From an uncultured Granulosicoccaceae bacterium (GTDB lineage: Bacteria > Pseudomonadota > Gammaproteobacteria > Granulosicoccales > Granulosicoccaceae): 64,000 bases of DNA. Below are positions 51,854-61,504 of the stretch, piece by piece. The stretch lies in the NCBI GenBank assembly GCA_937981955.1, contig CALJNA010000044.1:1-64000 (forward strand), read 5' to 3'. Within the stretch, counting starts at the first letter, position 1. Every line of letters begins with the position of its first letter. The notes under the pieces are model-generated. The model had not been told where the DNA came from. It saw only the letters and a program-made list of their open reading frames with translations, and searched no databases. A program made the position numbers and the translations under genes.

Positions 51854-52669
51854 ATGAAAATCATTTTTAAAACAACAGTTACTTCCGCTATTACGCTCGC
51901 GGCTGGTATCACACTCGCCACAGAGGCCTACGCTGGACACACCAATGCGTTATTGATTGCTGAGATGGATGGTCGTGAGGAAGTTGGCGATGACCCAGCA
52001 CAACGCTTGGCTGGCGACCCCAATGGAAAAGGCATTGGTTATGTCTTCGGAATCGATGGCGATGACACCACACTCTGCTATTCAATGACCGTGAATAAAA
52101 TTCAGTTGGTCCCTGTTGGAGAAGGCATGGCAGCCCATATTCACGAAGGCCAGCGTGATACGAACGGACCAGTCGTTGCCGTATTGGCGGGCCCGGAAGA
52201 TGGTAACGCCGCTGATTGCCTCACTGAAGGTGAAACTGGAAAATTTCCAACCGGGGAAACAGGAATTGTTCAACGCATTCTAAATAACCCCGCTAACTTT
52301 TATATCAACATTCATAACCCAGAGTATCCAGCTGGTGCTATTCGGGGAAATTTAAGCAATACTCTGATGGAAGATGGTCATGAGCATGACCATGGCGATG
52401 AAAGTTCACCAAGTATTCCAGAGAACGCTTCAGTCAGGGTGTATTCACGATCTGCGGTTGAAATTTTCTGGGACCGATCCTCGGATGATGGCCAAGTGTT
52501 GATGTACGAAGTGTATCGTGACGATGTGCTTGTTGCCAGCGTCGAGGGCAATAGTTTTTTCGACGACACACTGAACGGCGGTACCACTTACCGTTACGAA
52601 ATTGTGGCAGTGGACAATGACAATCAACGTTCAGCTCGGTCTGCCGCAGTTGATGCCACAACATTCTAG
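51854..52669 (+). CDS. Secreted CHRD-domain protein with His-rich linker and C-terminal fibronectin type III-like domain
   Basis: Signal peptide from ATG 51854; HTNALLIAEMDGREEVGDDP...AAHIHEGQRDTNGPVVAVL...NFYINIHNPEYPAGAIRGNLS; linker DGHEHDHGDE; VEIFWDRSSDDGQVLMYEVYRDDVLVA. Confidence 0.88.
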   Translation: MKIIFKTTVTSAITLAAGITLATEAYAGHTNALLIAEMDGREEVGDDPAQRLAGDPNGKGIGYVFGIDGDDTTLCYSMTVNKIQLVPVGEGMAAHIHEGQRDTNGPVVAVLAGPEDGNAADCLTEGETGKFPTGETGIVQRILNNPANFYINIHNPEYPAGAIRGNLSNTLMEDGHEHDHGDESSPSIPENASVRVYSRSAVEIFWDRSSDDGQVLMYEVYRDDVLVASVEGNSFFDDTLNGGTTYRYEIVAVDNDNQRSARSAAVDATTF

Positions 52670-52740
52670 CGTTTCATTCAATTTGTTAAACACAAGCCCA
52701 AACCAACAATCACATTTAATATCTGTAGGAACTTAAAACT

Positions 52741-53364
52741 ATGAAAAACCGATATGCCAAGCCTCTACAACAAGGCTTAAGGCGTTTGTCTTTACTGCTA
52801 CTACTCACTCCGTTTTTAGCCCATGCGGCCGATCATCAGGAGGCACCTCGTGCCAGCGCTCAGTTATCAGCAGATATTGGTGATTACTACGCCTGGCACA
52901 GCGATTCTCAGCTTAATTTGATACTCACCTTCGGCACGTTTAACGCACCCGGAATGCCTGCAAGTTACGATTCCAATCTACTTTATGGATTTCACTTTGA
53001 TACGTCGGAAACGGCTGATGGAGAGTCTGATATGGATCTCTACGTTCGGTTCGCTCAAGACGATCAAGGTGCTTGGGGGTTTCGCGTATCAGATTCGTCT
53101 GACAATGCATTGATACAAGGCGCTGTGGAGACCGTTCTAGCCAATAATGATATATCCGCTTGGGCTGGATTAGCCGATGATCCGTTCTTCTTCGATCAGA
53201 CAGGATTCGTTTCAACCGTATCTACAGGGACCATTTCGTTCGACCCCGCAAGAGACGACGTTGCCGGGCTGAACATAACAGCAATAGTTATTCAGGTGCC
53301 GCTTGACTCAGTTGTTGCTTCTGGCAGTTCACTACAAACATGGGCCACAACGGCTTCACAGTGA
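52741..53364 (+). CDS. Exported DUF4331-like protein, N-terminal-half homologue
   Basis: Signal peptide; DHQEAPRASAQLSADIGDYYAWHSDSQLNLILTFGTFNAP resembles the SSHREAP..D.TDLYAF start of DUF4331 proteins. Confidence 0.7.
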   Translation: MKNRYAKPLQQGLRRLSLLLLLTPFLAHAADHQEAPRASAQLSADIGDYYAWHSDSQLNLILTFGTFNAPGMPASYDSNLLYGFHFDTSETADGESDMDLYVRFAQDDQGAWGFRVSDSSDNALIQGAVETVLANNDISAWAGLADDPFFFDQTGFVSTVSTGTISFDPARDDVAGLNITAIVIQVPLDSVVASGSSLQTWATTASQ

Positions 53365-53372
53365 GGAAAAAC

Positions 53373-53972
53373 ATGAATAATTTACTCAAAAAAAGTCTGG
53401 GTACGGCCGTGATATCAACACTTTTGCTTACAGCTTGCAGCAGTAGCGACGATGATACTACGACCACAGCCAGTTTTGATTTCGCATCTGCTGACATCGC
53501 GTCATACACGCGCATAGATCGAATGGGGATGCCTGCTATAGCAACTGCATTGATCAGCAGTAAAGATGCCTACAACAATGCGAACCCCACAAATGACAGT
53601 GCCGGTGAGTTTGTACCCGAAATCCTTGGCAGTCTTCAAACCCTTCACGGAGCACTGGATGGGCAACTGACTCAACTTGGTCTAACCCCTTGCACTGTGG
53701 TTGGGGATGGCACCGGGACCTGTGCGCAGTTTGCGGTGCCCTTGATATTGCCAGACACGCTTAAAATCGATACGGCTGCCTCAAGCGGCTTTCCGAATGG
53801 AAGAATGCTTAGCGACCCTGTTATCGACGTAACTTTGGCTGTGGCATTGTTAGAGCTAACGGGAGATCCAGCGCCGCATGCACCAGACGCCTTGGTTGGT
53901 GTACTGAACCCACCAGCGAATGACAAAGCATTCGGTGATGCGTTTCCGTTCTTGGCTACGCCCCACCAATAA
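53373..53972 (+). CDS. DUF4331-like lipoprotein, C-terminal-half homologue
   Basis: ATG 53373 with lipobox LLLTACSSSDDD; RIDRMGMPAIATALISSKDAYNNANPTND and SGFPNGRMLSDPVIDVTLAVALL...GDAFPFLATPHQ resemble the DUF4331 C-terminal half. Confidence 0.72.
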   Translation: MNNLLKKSLGTAVISTLLLTACSSSDDDTTTTASFDFASADIASYTRIDRMGMPAIATALISSKDAYNNANPTNDSAGEFVPEILGSLQTLHGALDGQLTQLGLTPCTVVGDGTGTCAQFAVPLILPDTLKIDTAASSGFPNGRMLSDPVIDVTLAVALLELTGDPAPHAPDALVGVLNPPANDKAFGDAFPFLATPHQ

Positions 53973-53974
53973 CG

Positions 53975-54985
53975 ATGGCAATGCAGTTTGAAAAACAAAC
54001 AACAGTATGGAAACTGTTGTTTGTTGTGGCGATAATGGGTTCAGCAAGCTATTTTGCTGGACGCGTTCATCACGATAGAAGTCATGTTCCCGGCCAGCCC
54101 AGCCACACATACATGAATGAATTGGCTAGCGTCAACTCACGAGTTCAGTCACTTAGCACATTCATTAGCAACAATGCCCACTCTTGGCCACACTTTGAAC
54201 AGCTTGCACTCGCGTATTTGGACCGTGCACGCTTAAGCGGTGAATTCACAGACTATCAAAAAGCAGATAATGCTATTCAGCAGGCGTTTGACATCAGTGG
54301 AACCCATGCTGGTCCGTATTTAACACGTGCATACATTCATCTTGCGCTACATCGAACAGACTCTGCGTTAAACGACTTGAATCAAGTCAAGAATATGCTA
54401 CTCGTCCAACGCGAGACCGCATTGGCCGTAGAAGGATTAGTTGGAGACGCCCTGATACAGTTGGGCGAAACAGAGGCAGCGTTGGAGAAATTTGAACTAA
54501 CTGAAAAACAGAATCCTTCATTTAAAACTGCAGCAAGGCTATCTCAAGCTCTGGCGCTAAACGGGAACTACCCTCTGGCCGGGCACTGGCTCAGTATTGG
54601 AGAAAAACGAGTTTCAAGCCAATCGGCTTACCTTAGCGCGTGGCTGGAACTACAACACGGCATACTCGCACTTGAACAAGATCTGTTAGACGAGGCATAC
54701 GAACATTTCAGCAAGGCCGATCAGACTTTCCCTGGATACTGGCTGATTGAGGAGCATCTTGCTGAAGTGGATGCATTATCAGGAAGAACTGCATTAGCGG
54801 AAGATCGGTACAGAGCAATTGTTGATCGAGCGCCAATACCACAGATGAAATTAGCACTCGCCGATGTTCTGGATTCCCGTGATAGCGCGGGTAATCGCAA
54901 TGAAGTCGAGTTATTGCGACGTCAGGCCGATCAACAATTTACGATTATTCGTGCAGTCTATCCTGCGCTTACTTCCGCGCATTGA
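53975..54985 (+). CDS. Membrane-anchored TPR protein
   Basis: N-terminal TM (LLFVVAIMGSASYFAG) then TPR-like helices; starts 3 nt after the preceding stop. Confidence 0.82.
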   Translation: MAMQFEKQTTVWKLLFVVAIMGSASYFAGRVHHDRSHVPGQPSHTYMNELASVNSRVQSLSTFISNNAHSWPHFEQLALAYLDRARLSGEFTDYQKADNAIQQAFDISGTHAGPYLTRAYIHLALHRTDSALNDLNQVKNMLLVQRETALAVEGLVGDALIQLGETEAALEKFELTEKQNPSFKTAARLSQALALNGNYPLAGHWLSIGEKRVSSQSAYLSAWLELQHGILALEQDLLDEAYEHFSKADQTFPGYWLIEEHLAEVDALSGRTALAEDRYRAIVDRAPIPQMKLALADVLDSRDSAGNRNEVELLRRQADQQFTIIRAVYPALTSAH

Positions 54986-55151
54986 AAACCGAGGAACCTG
55001 GCCCGCGGCAAAAGGCATGTCGCTTTTTTGCTGAGTTCGTCACAACGGTCTACGTCTGATCTCTCAAAAACACAGGATACGCAGTCATTGGTCCACTCGT
55101 TGCAAAACTCCATTCAGGAAGAACAAATGCAACATGACCTGGTAAAAGCCG

Positions 55152-56396
55152 ATGAAAACACCGCCAGTACCTGAAAACGAAAAAGCACGGTTAGAAGCGG
55201 TTATAAGAACAAGGCTATTGGACACACCGCCCGAGGAAGACTTCGATCGCGTCACCGAGCTGATGTCTTTGATTAGCGGTGCGCCTATCTGCCTTATTAC
55301 CCTTCTCGATAGTGAGCGAAATTTTCTGAAGTCACATCACGGCATTCCTTTCAACGAAAGTCCACGCGATATCTCATTCTGTGGACACGCGATAATTGAA
55401 GACGAACCTATCATGGTTGTAGCGGACGCCCGAGAAGATGATCGGTTTCACGATAACCCGTTGGTCACTGAGCACGACGCAATATTTTACGCTGGTGTAC
55501 CAGTGAAGAGTGCAGACGGCTTCAATTTGGGAACCTTGTGCTTATTCGACAATAAACCTCGCCTTTTGGATGATAAAACGAGAACAGCTTTGTTAACACT
55601 GGCAAAGCACGTAGAAAAACTGTACGAGCTCAGATGGCTTTCTATAACGCTTCACGAAAACCATACCCTGCTAAACACCACCTACCGTCAACTGTGCACC
55701 AAGCATGATGAACTCTCCGATTTCTCAAGGATTCTCGCACACGATATAAAAACGCCGGTGGCTTCACTTGCGGTGATGGCACATCTGCTTACGGAAGAGC
55801 TACACGACATACAGGATACAGAAACAATCAAACTGGCTCAAAAAATAAGCGCATCATCAGAGACACTGGGACAATACGTTGATGAGTTATTGCAAAGCAA
55901 ACAGCAATCACCAACCAAACCAGCAAAATCGCATAACTATTCTTTGTTGACTACTCTAAACGAGGTTAAAACACTAGCGGTGTTGCGTCCAAATGTGCGA
56001 TTAACCCTACCAGAATGTGACGCGTTCGTTTCAATCGAAAAAAATCTGCTTGTGCAGATTCTTCTTAACCTGGTAACTAATTCGATTAAATATAATGATA
56101 AACCAATAGTAGAAGTTGAAATTGCTTTTAGGAAGCAAGCTGGTAATTATGTATTCACCGTATCAGACAACGGTATGGGAATGAAAAAAAACGATCTCTT
56201 AGCATTATCTACAAACCGCCGCTTCTCACCGCAAACAGATCAGTTTGGAAATGTGGGAACTGGAACTGGTCTGACGACAATTAAACACTTGATTGAGGAA
56301 CACGGCGGACGGTTGTATTGTGAATCTACAATCGGTGTGGGCACACATTTTACACTTCACTTACCCAGCCAGAACGCACACAAACGAGCCGCATAA
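55152..56396 (+). CDS. GAF-domain sensor histidine kinase
   Basis: GAF region ICLITLLDSERNFLKSHHGIPFNESPRDISFCGHAI; H-box DFSRILAHDIKTPVASL; N-box NLVTNSIKYNDKP; GTGTGLTTIKHLIEEHGGRL. Confidence 0.93.
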   Translation: MKTPPVPENEKARLEAVIRTRLLDTPPEEDFDRVTELMSLISGAPICLITLLDSERNFLKSHHGIPFNESPRDISFCGHAIIEDEPIMVVADAREDDRFHDNPLVTEHDAIFYAGVPVKSADGFNLGTLCLFDNKPRLLDDKTRTALLTLAKHVEKLYELRWLSITLHENHTLLNTTYRQLCTKHDELSDFSRILAHDIKTPVASLAVMAHLLTEELHDIQDTETIKLAQKISASSETLGQYVDELLQSKQQSPTKPAKSHNYSLLTTLNEVKTLAVLRPNVRLTLPECDAFVSIEKNLLVQILLNLVTNSIKYNDKPIVEVEIAFRKQAGNYVFTVSDNGMGMKKNDLLALSTNRRFSPQTDQFGNVGTGTGLTTIKHLIEEHGGRLYCESTIGVGTHFTLHLPSQNAHKRAA

Positions 56397-56452
56397 CACC
56401 AGATAATCTTCCTTTTAAAAAATCCGCACACAAGAAATCTTACAATATTTTT

Positions 56453-58099
56453 TCACTGGTTATGAATAGTCAATTGTGGAAATGGAATATCCCATTGCTC
56501 TTTCGTACAAGTATCAACGCATGTTTGTTGAATAATTCTACTAATCTTAAAATACGAGCGCACAGCGTCGCTTGACATGGTTACGCACACCCAATAGTCA
56601 AGCGAAGAAGCACCGGCCTCCTTTAATTCTACGGCGACAGAAATTACATGCTCTGAGATATCTGTTTTAGTTAAAGCATCGGCTACCGCATCTCTTAGCT
56701 GGGCTGGAATATTGTTATTGCTAATACTCTGGTGAGAGTAGCCCACCCCAAAAGTACCCACGATGGAAAATTTATCGCCTCTGGTAAGGTTATCAAAAGT
56801 CATGTTGTAAAAATCCGACGCTGGTATCGATGTTTTAGTGCCTGCTAAATTTTGCAACTGTATTAGTTCAGTTGTTAATTCGATAACTTCCAACAGTTTT
56901 CCATCGGACAACATAATGTAATCGCCTTTTGAAGCTGGAAACCAAACCTCTTTTCCTGCAGGCCGAGAAACCATACCCATCATGTTTTCTAGCGGCAATC
57001 TGACAACACCGGTTAACTCAGGGTTTTTGAGAATTGAATACATATTTAGTGCCGCAACACGATACGGCAACCCATTGTAGACTACACGCTCATCTTCTCT
57101 TATCGACCCTAGGTTAAGCAGTAATCTTGCTTCTGAGATAAATCTTGGTATGGCATGTCGGAGACCGAGCAACGTGGCACCAGCGACTAAAAAAGAAACA
57201 CCCAATAAAAGTACGTCGCCACGAATATAAAAAACCACAATGACTGCGATCGTCATCAGGAGAGCTGTGAGAACACTAAATGTGTACTGCACTAACCGCT
57301 GACGAGTTCGAAATGTTTTAACCTCCTCGCCTTTCGACCTGGTTGTGAGCAATTTCGTTAGGTACTTAGCTATGTACCAAACAGCAAGCGCAACCGCGAT
57401 GGCGAGAGCTAAAGTGAGACCTCTGCCTTTTGTAAATTCGACTAAGCCAGTCTTAAGAGATTGGAAAAAACTGCCGTTGCTGGTTTGCAGGTTATTTAAT
57501 CTTACATTCGCTATATCGATATTTCTCGAAAATTCCTGCGCTCTGTCTTTCCAGGTAGTTTGCAGATCGTTGAGTGTCTGTTTGGTAGCTACGTTATTCG
57601 CGGCTGCTAAACTCTCGTCAATTGCTGCAATAGCTTCATTCGCAGCCGTCAATTTCTCATTGTTTGATCGTATACTGGAACGTAAAGCCTCTATTTTACG
57701 CGGCTTCTCGGTCAGTGCCTGCAGGTTTCGAATGATCGGCATTAACACCTCGGTCATCTCGGTTCGCCAGTCAAACTCTCCACTATCGTTGTTAAAAATC
57801 CCTAAATCGACAGACCCCACGGCCAATTGCTCAAAGGAATCGCGTGCATCAGCTATTTCGCCATTGATTTCTTTAAGTTCTGCTTCCAGTTCCTCAACTT
57901 CATCTTTTCCAGCTACAAGAATCTGCTCTCGTAGTATTTTACGTTCAGCGAATTTTGCGTCCAGCACTGACTGAATAACATTCATTTGTGTCGCGCGATC
58001 ACCTGACTGCGCATCAAGCTGACTCTGAGCAAAAACCGAGCTAGTAAAGAGGACGATCGATAAAGTAATGCCAAAGCGAACCAGGTGAATAATATTCAT
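56453..58099 (-). CDS. MscS-family mechanosensitive ion channel-like protein with periplasmic coiled coil
   Basis: Signal peptide, coiled-coil N-terminal region, multiple TM, MscS-like GLRHAIPRFISEARLLLNLGSIREDERVVYNG...WFPASKGDYI. Confidence 0.82.
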   Translation of the reverse strand: MNIIHLVRFGITLSIVLFTSSVFAQSQLDAQSGDRATQMNVIQSVLDAKFAERKILREQILVAGKDEVEELEAELKEINGEIADARDSFEQLAVGSVDLGIFNNDSGEFDWRTEMTEVLMPIIRNLQALTEKPRKIEALRSSIRSNNEKLTAANEAIAAIDESLAAANNVATKQTLNDLQTTWKDRAQEFSRNIDIANVRLNNLQTSNGSFFQSLKTGLVEFTKGRGLTLALAIAVALAVWYIAKYLTKLLTTRSKGEEVKTFRTRQRLVQYTFSVLTALLMTIAVIVVFYIRGDVLLLGVSFLVAGATLLGLRHAIPRFISEARLLLNLGSIREDERVVYNGLPYRVAALNMYSILKNPELTGVVRLPLENMMGMVSRPAGKEVWFPASKGDYIMLSDGKLLEVIELTTELIQLQNLAGTKTSIPASDFYNMTFDNLTRGDKFSIVGTFGVGYSHQSISNNNIPAQLRDAVADALTKTDISEHVISVAVELKEAGASSLDYWVCVTMSSDAVRSYFKISRIIQQTCVDTCTKEQWDIPFPQLTIHNQ

Positions 58100-58626
58100 A
58101 ATGAATTAATTTAATGTTTAACAAACAATAGATTTGAACTCTGAATAGCTAGATCATACAAACGACCTTTTTAAAGAAAGATAACAAACCCTTTGAATAA
58201 TAACTGAGTTTTTTGTTTATTTTCTGCATTCTGAATCGAATTACTTAAAATATGAAATAAAGACTCAGACACACGAAATATCCGTATTATCCGAATATAA
58301 TTTATGCTCTGTGCATCGTGAAGGCACAACTCATCGTACCAATGTAATCTGCAAGCGTAAGATAGAAACGGCGAGTTGGCCGAATCCGTACTTGAAGGCC
58401 TACTGTTATCGCAGAACCTGCCTTTGACCAAGACACAAAAAACGATGCCAATTTCGAACTTTAAAAAGCCAAACTGAAGGCAAATTGACGTATATTTTTA
58501 TTCTAACTATAAGTTGTGAGATACTTCTCGCGCTATCCACGCTCGTTATTTTTATTATTTTGCTATGAATTTCATAAGCTTAGTTATTGTCACGTGGCCA
58601 AGCTGGCCATTTAGATCTGCAAAGCA

Positions 58627-59703
58627 ATGACCCTACTCTTACAAATTATTGCCCTGCTTTTTTTCGTATGCACCGCATTACCAATCTTGACACACAAAGT
58701 CTGGTGGATTCGAGCCTGGGATTTTCCGCGCCTGCAAATGGTAATTATTGCGATACTTTGGCTATGCATGGCAGTAGTATCGAGTTATTTTCAGGCAAGC
58801 CCTTCATTTTTTTGGTGGACAGGTGTTGTCGTTTGTTTGTTATATCAATTGTGGTGGGTATGGCCTTATTTACAGCGATATAGAGTCGAAATTCCAAACA
58901 GCGGAATTGAAAATACGGCTCCATCTCTCTCACTATTGACCAGCAATGTGCTAATGGACAACCGCAACACGACTGCGTTGCTACGTCTTATTCGTGAAAA
59001 AAATCCTGACATCGTCGCAACGCTTGAAACCAATAACTGGTGGCAGAAGAATTTAGACTCGCTCGACCAATATCCTCATAGATTAGCTTGTGCGCTGGAG
59101 AACAAATATGGAATGCACCTGTATTCAAAAATTCCGTTAGAAAATGCAGCGGTTGAATTCCTTGTTGAATACAATATTCCTTCTATGAATGTTGAGTTTC
59201 TCCTGAACGATAGTAAAGTACGGCTTCATGTAGTACACCCAACACCTCCCGCACCAAACGAAAACGTTCAATCAACCGAGCGCGATGTAGAATTACTCAT
59301 TCTGGCAAAACACTTGGAGAACATCGAGAATCCAATCATTGTCACAGGCGATCTTAATGATGTTGCATGGTCTAAAACCACGCGTTTGTTCCGTAAAGTG
59401 AGTGGACTGCTGGATCCTCGTGTCGGTCGCGGTATGTTTAACACCTTTCACGTGAACTTCCCCTTTATCCGATGGCCTCTCGATCACGTATTTCTATCGC
59501 ATCACTGGAGGATTAAAAAAATAGAACGACTAGGAGATATTGGTTCAGATCATTTTCCAGTTTTTGTTGATCTTACACTCGATGGCTCGGCTGATTTTGA
59601 CAATGCAATGATAAAAGACCGATCCGACAAAGAATTGGAATACGAAACGCTGAATACTGATATTGCTGAAAAGGCGAACAAACCTACTAACCATAGAACT
59701 TAG
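58627..59703 (+). CDS. Endonuclease/exonuclease/phosphatase family membrane protein
   Basis: Three N-terminal TMs; LLTSNVLMDNRNTTALLRLIREKNPDIVATLETN, IIVTGDLNDVAWS, GSDHFPVFVDL. Confidence 0.92.
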   Translation: MTLLLQIIALLFFVCTALPILTHKVWWIRAWDFPRLQMVIIAILWLCMAVVSSYFQASPSFFWWTGVVVCLLYQLWWVWPYLQRYRVEIPNSGIENTAPSLSLLTSNVLMDNRNTTALLRLIREKNPDIVATLETNNWWQKNLDSLDQYPHRLACALENKYGMHLYSKIPLENAAVEFLVEYNIPSMNVEFLLNDSKVRLHVVHPTPPAPNENVQSTERDVELLILAKHLENIENPIIVTGDLNDVAWSKTTRLFRKVSGLLDPRVGRGMFNTFHVNFPFIRWPLDHVFLSHHWRIKKIERLGDIGSDHFPVFVDLTLDGSADFDNAMIKDRSDKELEYETLNTDIAEKANKPTNHRT

Positions 59704-59750
59704 TTTTACACTAACCCATTTGGTATTCATGTAGATGTGACATTGTCCTA

Positions 59751-60191
59751 CTAACCATCGTGACGCACAATAAACGCCGTCTTCGAGCCTGTAGTCATTC
59801 CACATGACTCGTAAAATGTCTGAACGCCTCGATCTCGCCCTGTCAGCAGCATGACTTTGTAACAACCAAGATTTTTCGCTGTTTCAAGTGCATGTGCCAT
59901 AAGCGCTTTTCCAACCCCATGCCTACGGAAATCTGGGTGTGTAACCACGTTTTCGATTACCGCGTATGGTGATACGTTCCTTGTTAGATTGGGGGTGACG
60001 TTTAAGTAATACGACCCGATTATGGCATCGTTTTTCTCCGCTACCGTAATAATGAGGTGATCAGACTCCAGTATATTTGCAAAAACAGGAAAGCTCTTCG
60101 ACTCGGGTACCCGCGGATCATCAGGATTCAGATGCATCATTAGCGCAAGAACTGCTTCAAAATCGGTCTTTTTCGCTGAGCGCAGTTGCAT
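59751..60191 (-). CDS. GNAT family N-acetyltransferase
   Basis: VIENVVTHPDFRRHGVGKALMAHALETAKNLGCYKVMLLTG; likely start MQLRSAKK at 60191. Confidence 0.92.
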   Translation of the reverse strand: MQLRSAKKTDFEAVLALMMHLNPDDPRVPESKSFPVFANILESDHLIITVAEKNDAIIGSYYLNVTPNLTRNVSPYAVIENVVTHPDFRRHGVGKALMAHALETAKNLGCYKVMLLTGRDRGVQTFYESCGMTTGSKTAFIVRHDG

Positions 60192-60224
60192 AAAACCTCC
60201 AACATGTTCCGTAACTAAATCCAA

Positions 60225-61394
60225 TTATGCTTTAGATGAGTTGGTAAATAGTTTCGAATAGATCCAAATGACGATGATGTTACTCGACAAACCAAAAATC
60301 ATCGCATGTACTGGTGTCGCAATATCTGCAATATAGCCTAGTAAAACTGAAATAACGGAAAAAAACAGACTACCTGTCAGCGATACCATAGAACCCATCG
60401 TGGCGCGCTGCTGATCTGAAAATTCACGTTGCATCAACCCACTTTTAGCCGTAGATGAGTGACCATACTCTATATTAATGGCGGCCATCACAAAGGGAGA
60501 CAATGCAGTGGGAATGAGCAACATGATCAAGCTAATCAAACTGGCTATAGTCCTGCCACCAAGTAACAGCGTTTTATAGCCGAAGTGCTGGATCATTCGA
60601 CCCGCAGTCCAAAAACCTATTGCTCCGCATAGATGATTTAATCCTCGTACAATGCCAATTAGCCATTGAGGTATTAGCAAGTTGAAAAAAACCGCTTGAA
60701 AGTAAAAGGTGGCCTCCCCAAAACCAAAATCCAGCACTTCGGCCATACTTACCAGGCGTAAACGTCTGTTTACTACCAGACCATTGAAAGCATTATTGAG
60801 CACCTTATAGACAGATTGATGATGTTGGGATTTTCGATTTATATCAACAAAATAAAACGCACAAATAAAACTCAACACTGCAGGTATCACAGCTACCCAC
60901 ATGACAAACTGCAACGAAATAAAAGCTAATAAGCCGCCAGCAACTGCTGAAACACCTAATGAAATTTGCTCCACAGAGCTAACCTTGCCAAATAGGGTTT
61001 CAAATCGTTTTGTCTGTTTCTGCTCCTGCAAGGTTTCGTATAACAGTGCTTTATCGGTACCACTAAACAATGATCGACCTAGACCTTCACAAATCGCACC
61101 TACAAACAAAAACCATATATTTAATCCGGCTGCATATAGAACGAGAGCAATAAGACTAAACAGGGATCCTATGATCATTGTTTTTCTTCTACCCAACAAA
61201 TCCGATGCTAATCCTGTTGGCACTTCCAATACTGCCTGGGACAGGAAGATAATAGAGAAAACCATCATCGCACTTGCGTAAGAATCGGTTATCGATTGAT
61301 AGTAAATTACAGCAATAGGCCAGTGCGGACGAAAGCAGGCAAAAAAATTGAATACAAAAAATACTTTGATGTTCTTAATAGAGGAAAAATACAT
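60225..61394 (-). CDS. MFS transporter
   Basis: About 12 hydrophobic segments; EVPTGLASDLLGRRKTMIIGS. Confidence 0.9.
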   Translation of the reverse strand: MYFSSIKNIKVFFVFNFFACFRPHWPIAVIYYQSITDSYASAMMVFSIIFLSQAVLEVPTGLASDLLGRRKTMIIGSLFSLIALVLYAAGLNIWFLFVGAICEGLGRSLFSGTDKALLYETLQEQKQTKRFETLFGKVSSVEQISLGVSAVAGGLLAFISLQFVMWVAVIPAVLSFICAFYFVDINRKSQHHQSVYKVLNNAFNGLVVNRRLRLVSMAEVLDFGFGEATFYFQAVFFNLLIPQWLIGIVRGLNHLCGAIGFWTAGRMIQHFGYKTLLLGGRTIASLISLIMLLIPTALSPFVMAAINIEYGHSSTAKSGLMQREFSDQQRATMGSMVSLTGSLFFSVISVLLGYIADIATPVHAMIFGLSSNIIVIWIYSKLFTNSSKA

Positions 61395-61504
61395 TAACGG
61401 GTAAACCGCTTTAAAGGTTAGTTATACTTTGCTCCAACTGGCTGAGCGCAGATTATATTTTGAGTATAACGAAAAGCAATGAAGTCTCCCCATCAGAACC
61501 GGTA

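Noticed and set aside
53340-53400. Apparent overlap of the two DUF4331-like ORFs considered as a frameshift splitting one gene
   Set aside because: The second frame has its own ATG at 53373 with signal peptide and lipobox, after the first stop at 53364.
57345-57974. 209-aa plus-strand ORF
   Set aside because: Lies wholly antisense to the MscS-like gene, which has clear family motifs; no recognisable protein features.
58171-58431. 86-aa minus-strand ORF in the AT-rich gap
   Set aside because: No recognisable motif and atypical composition; more likely a chance ORF.
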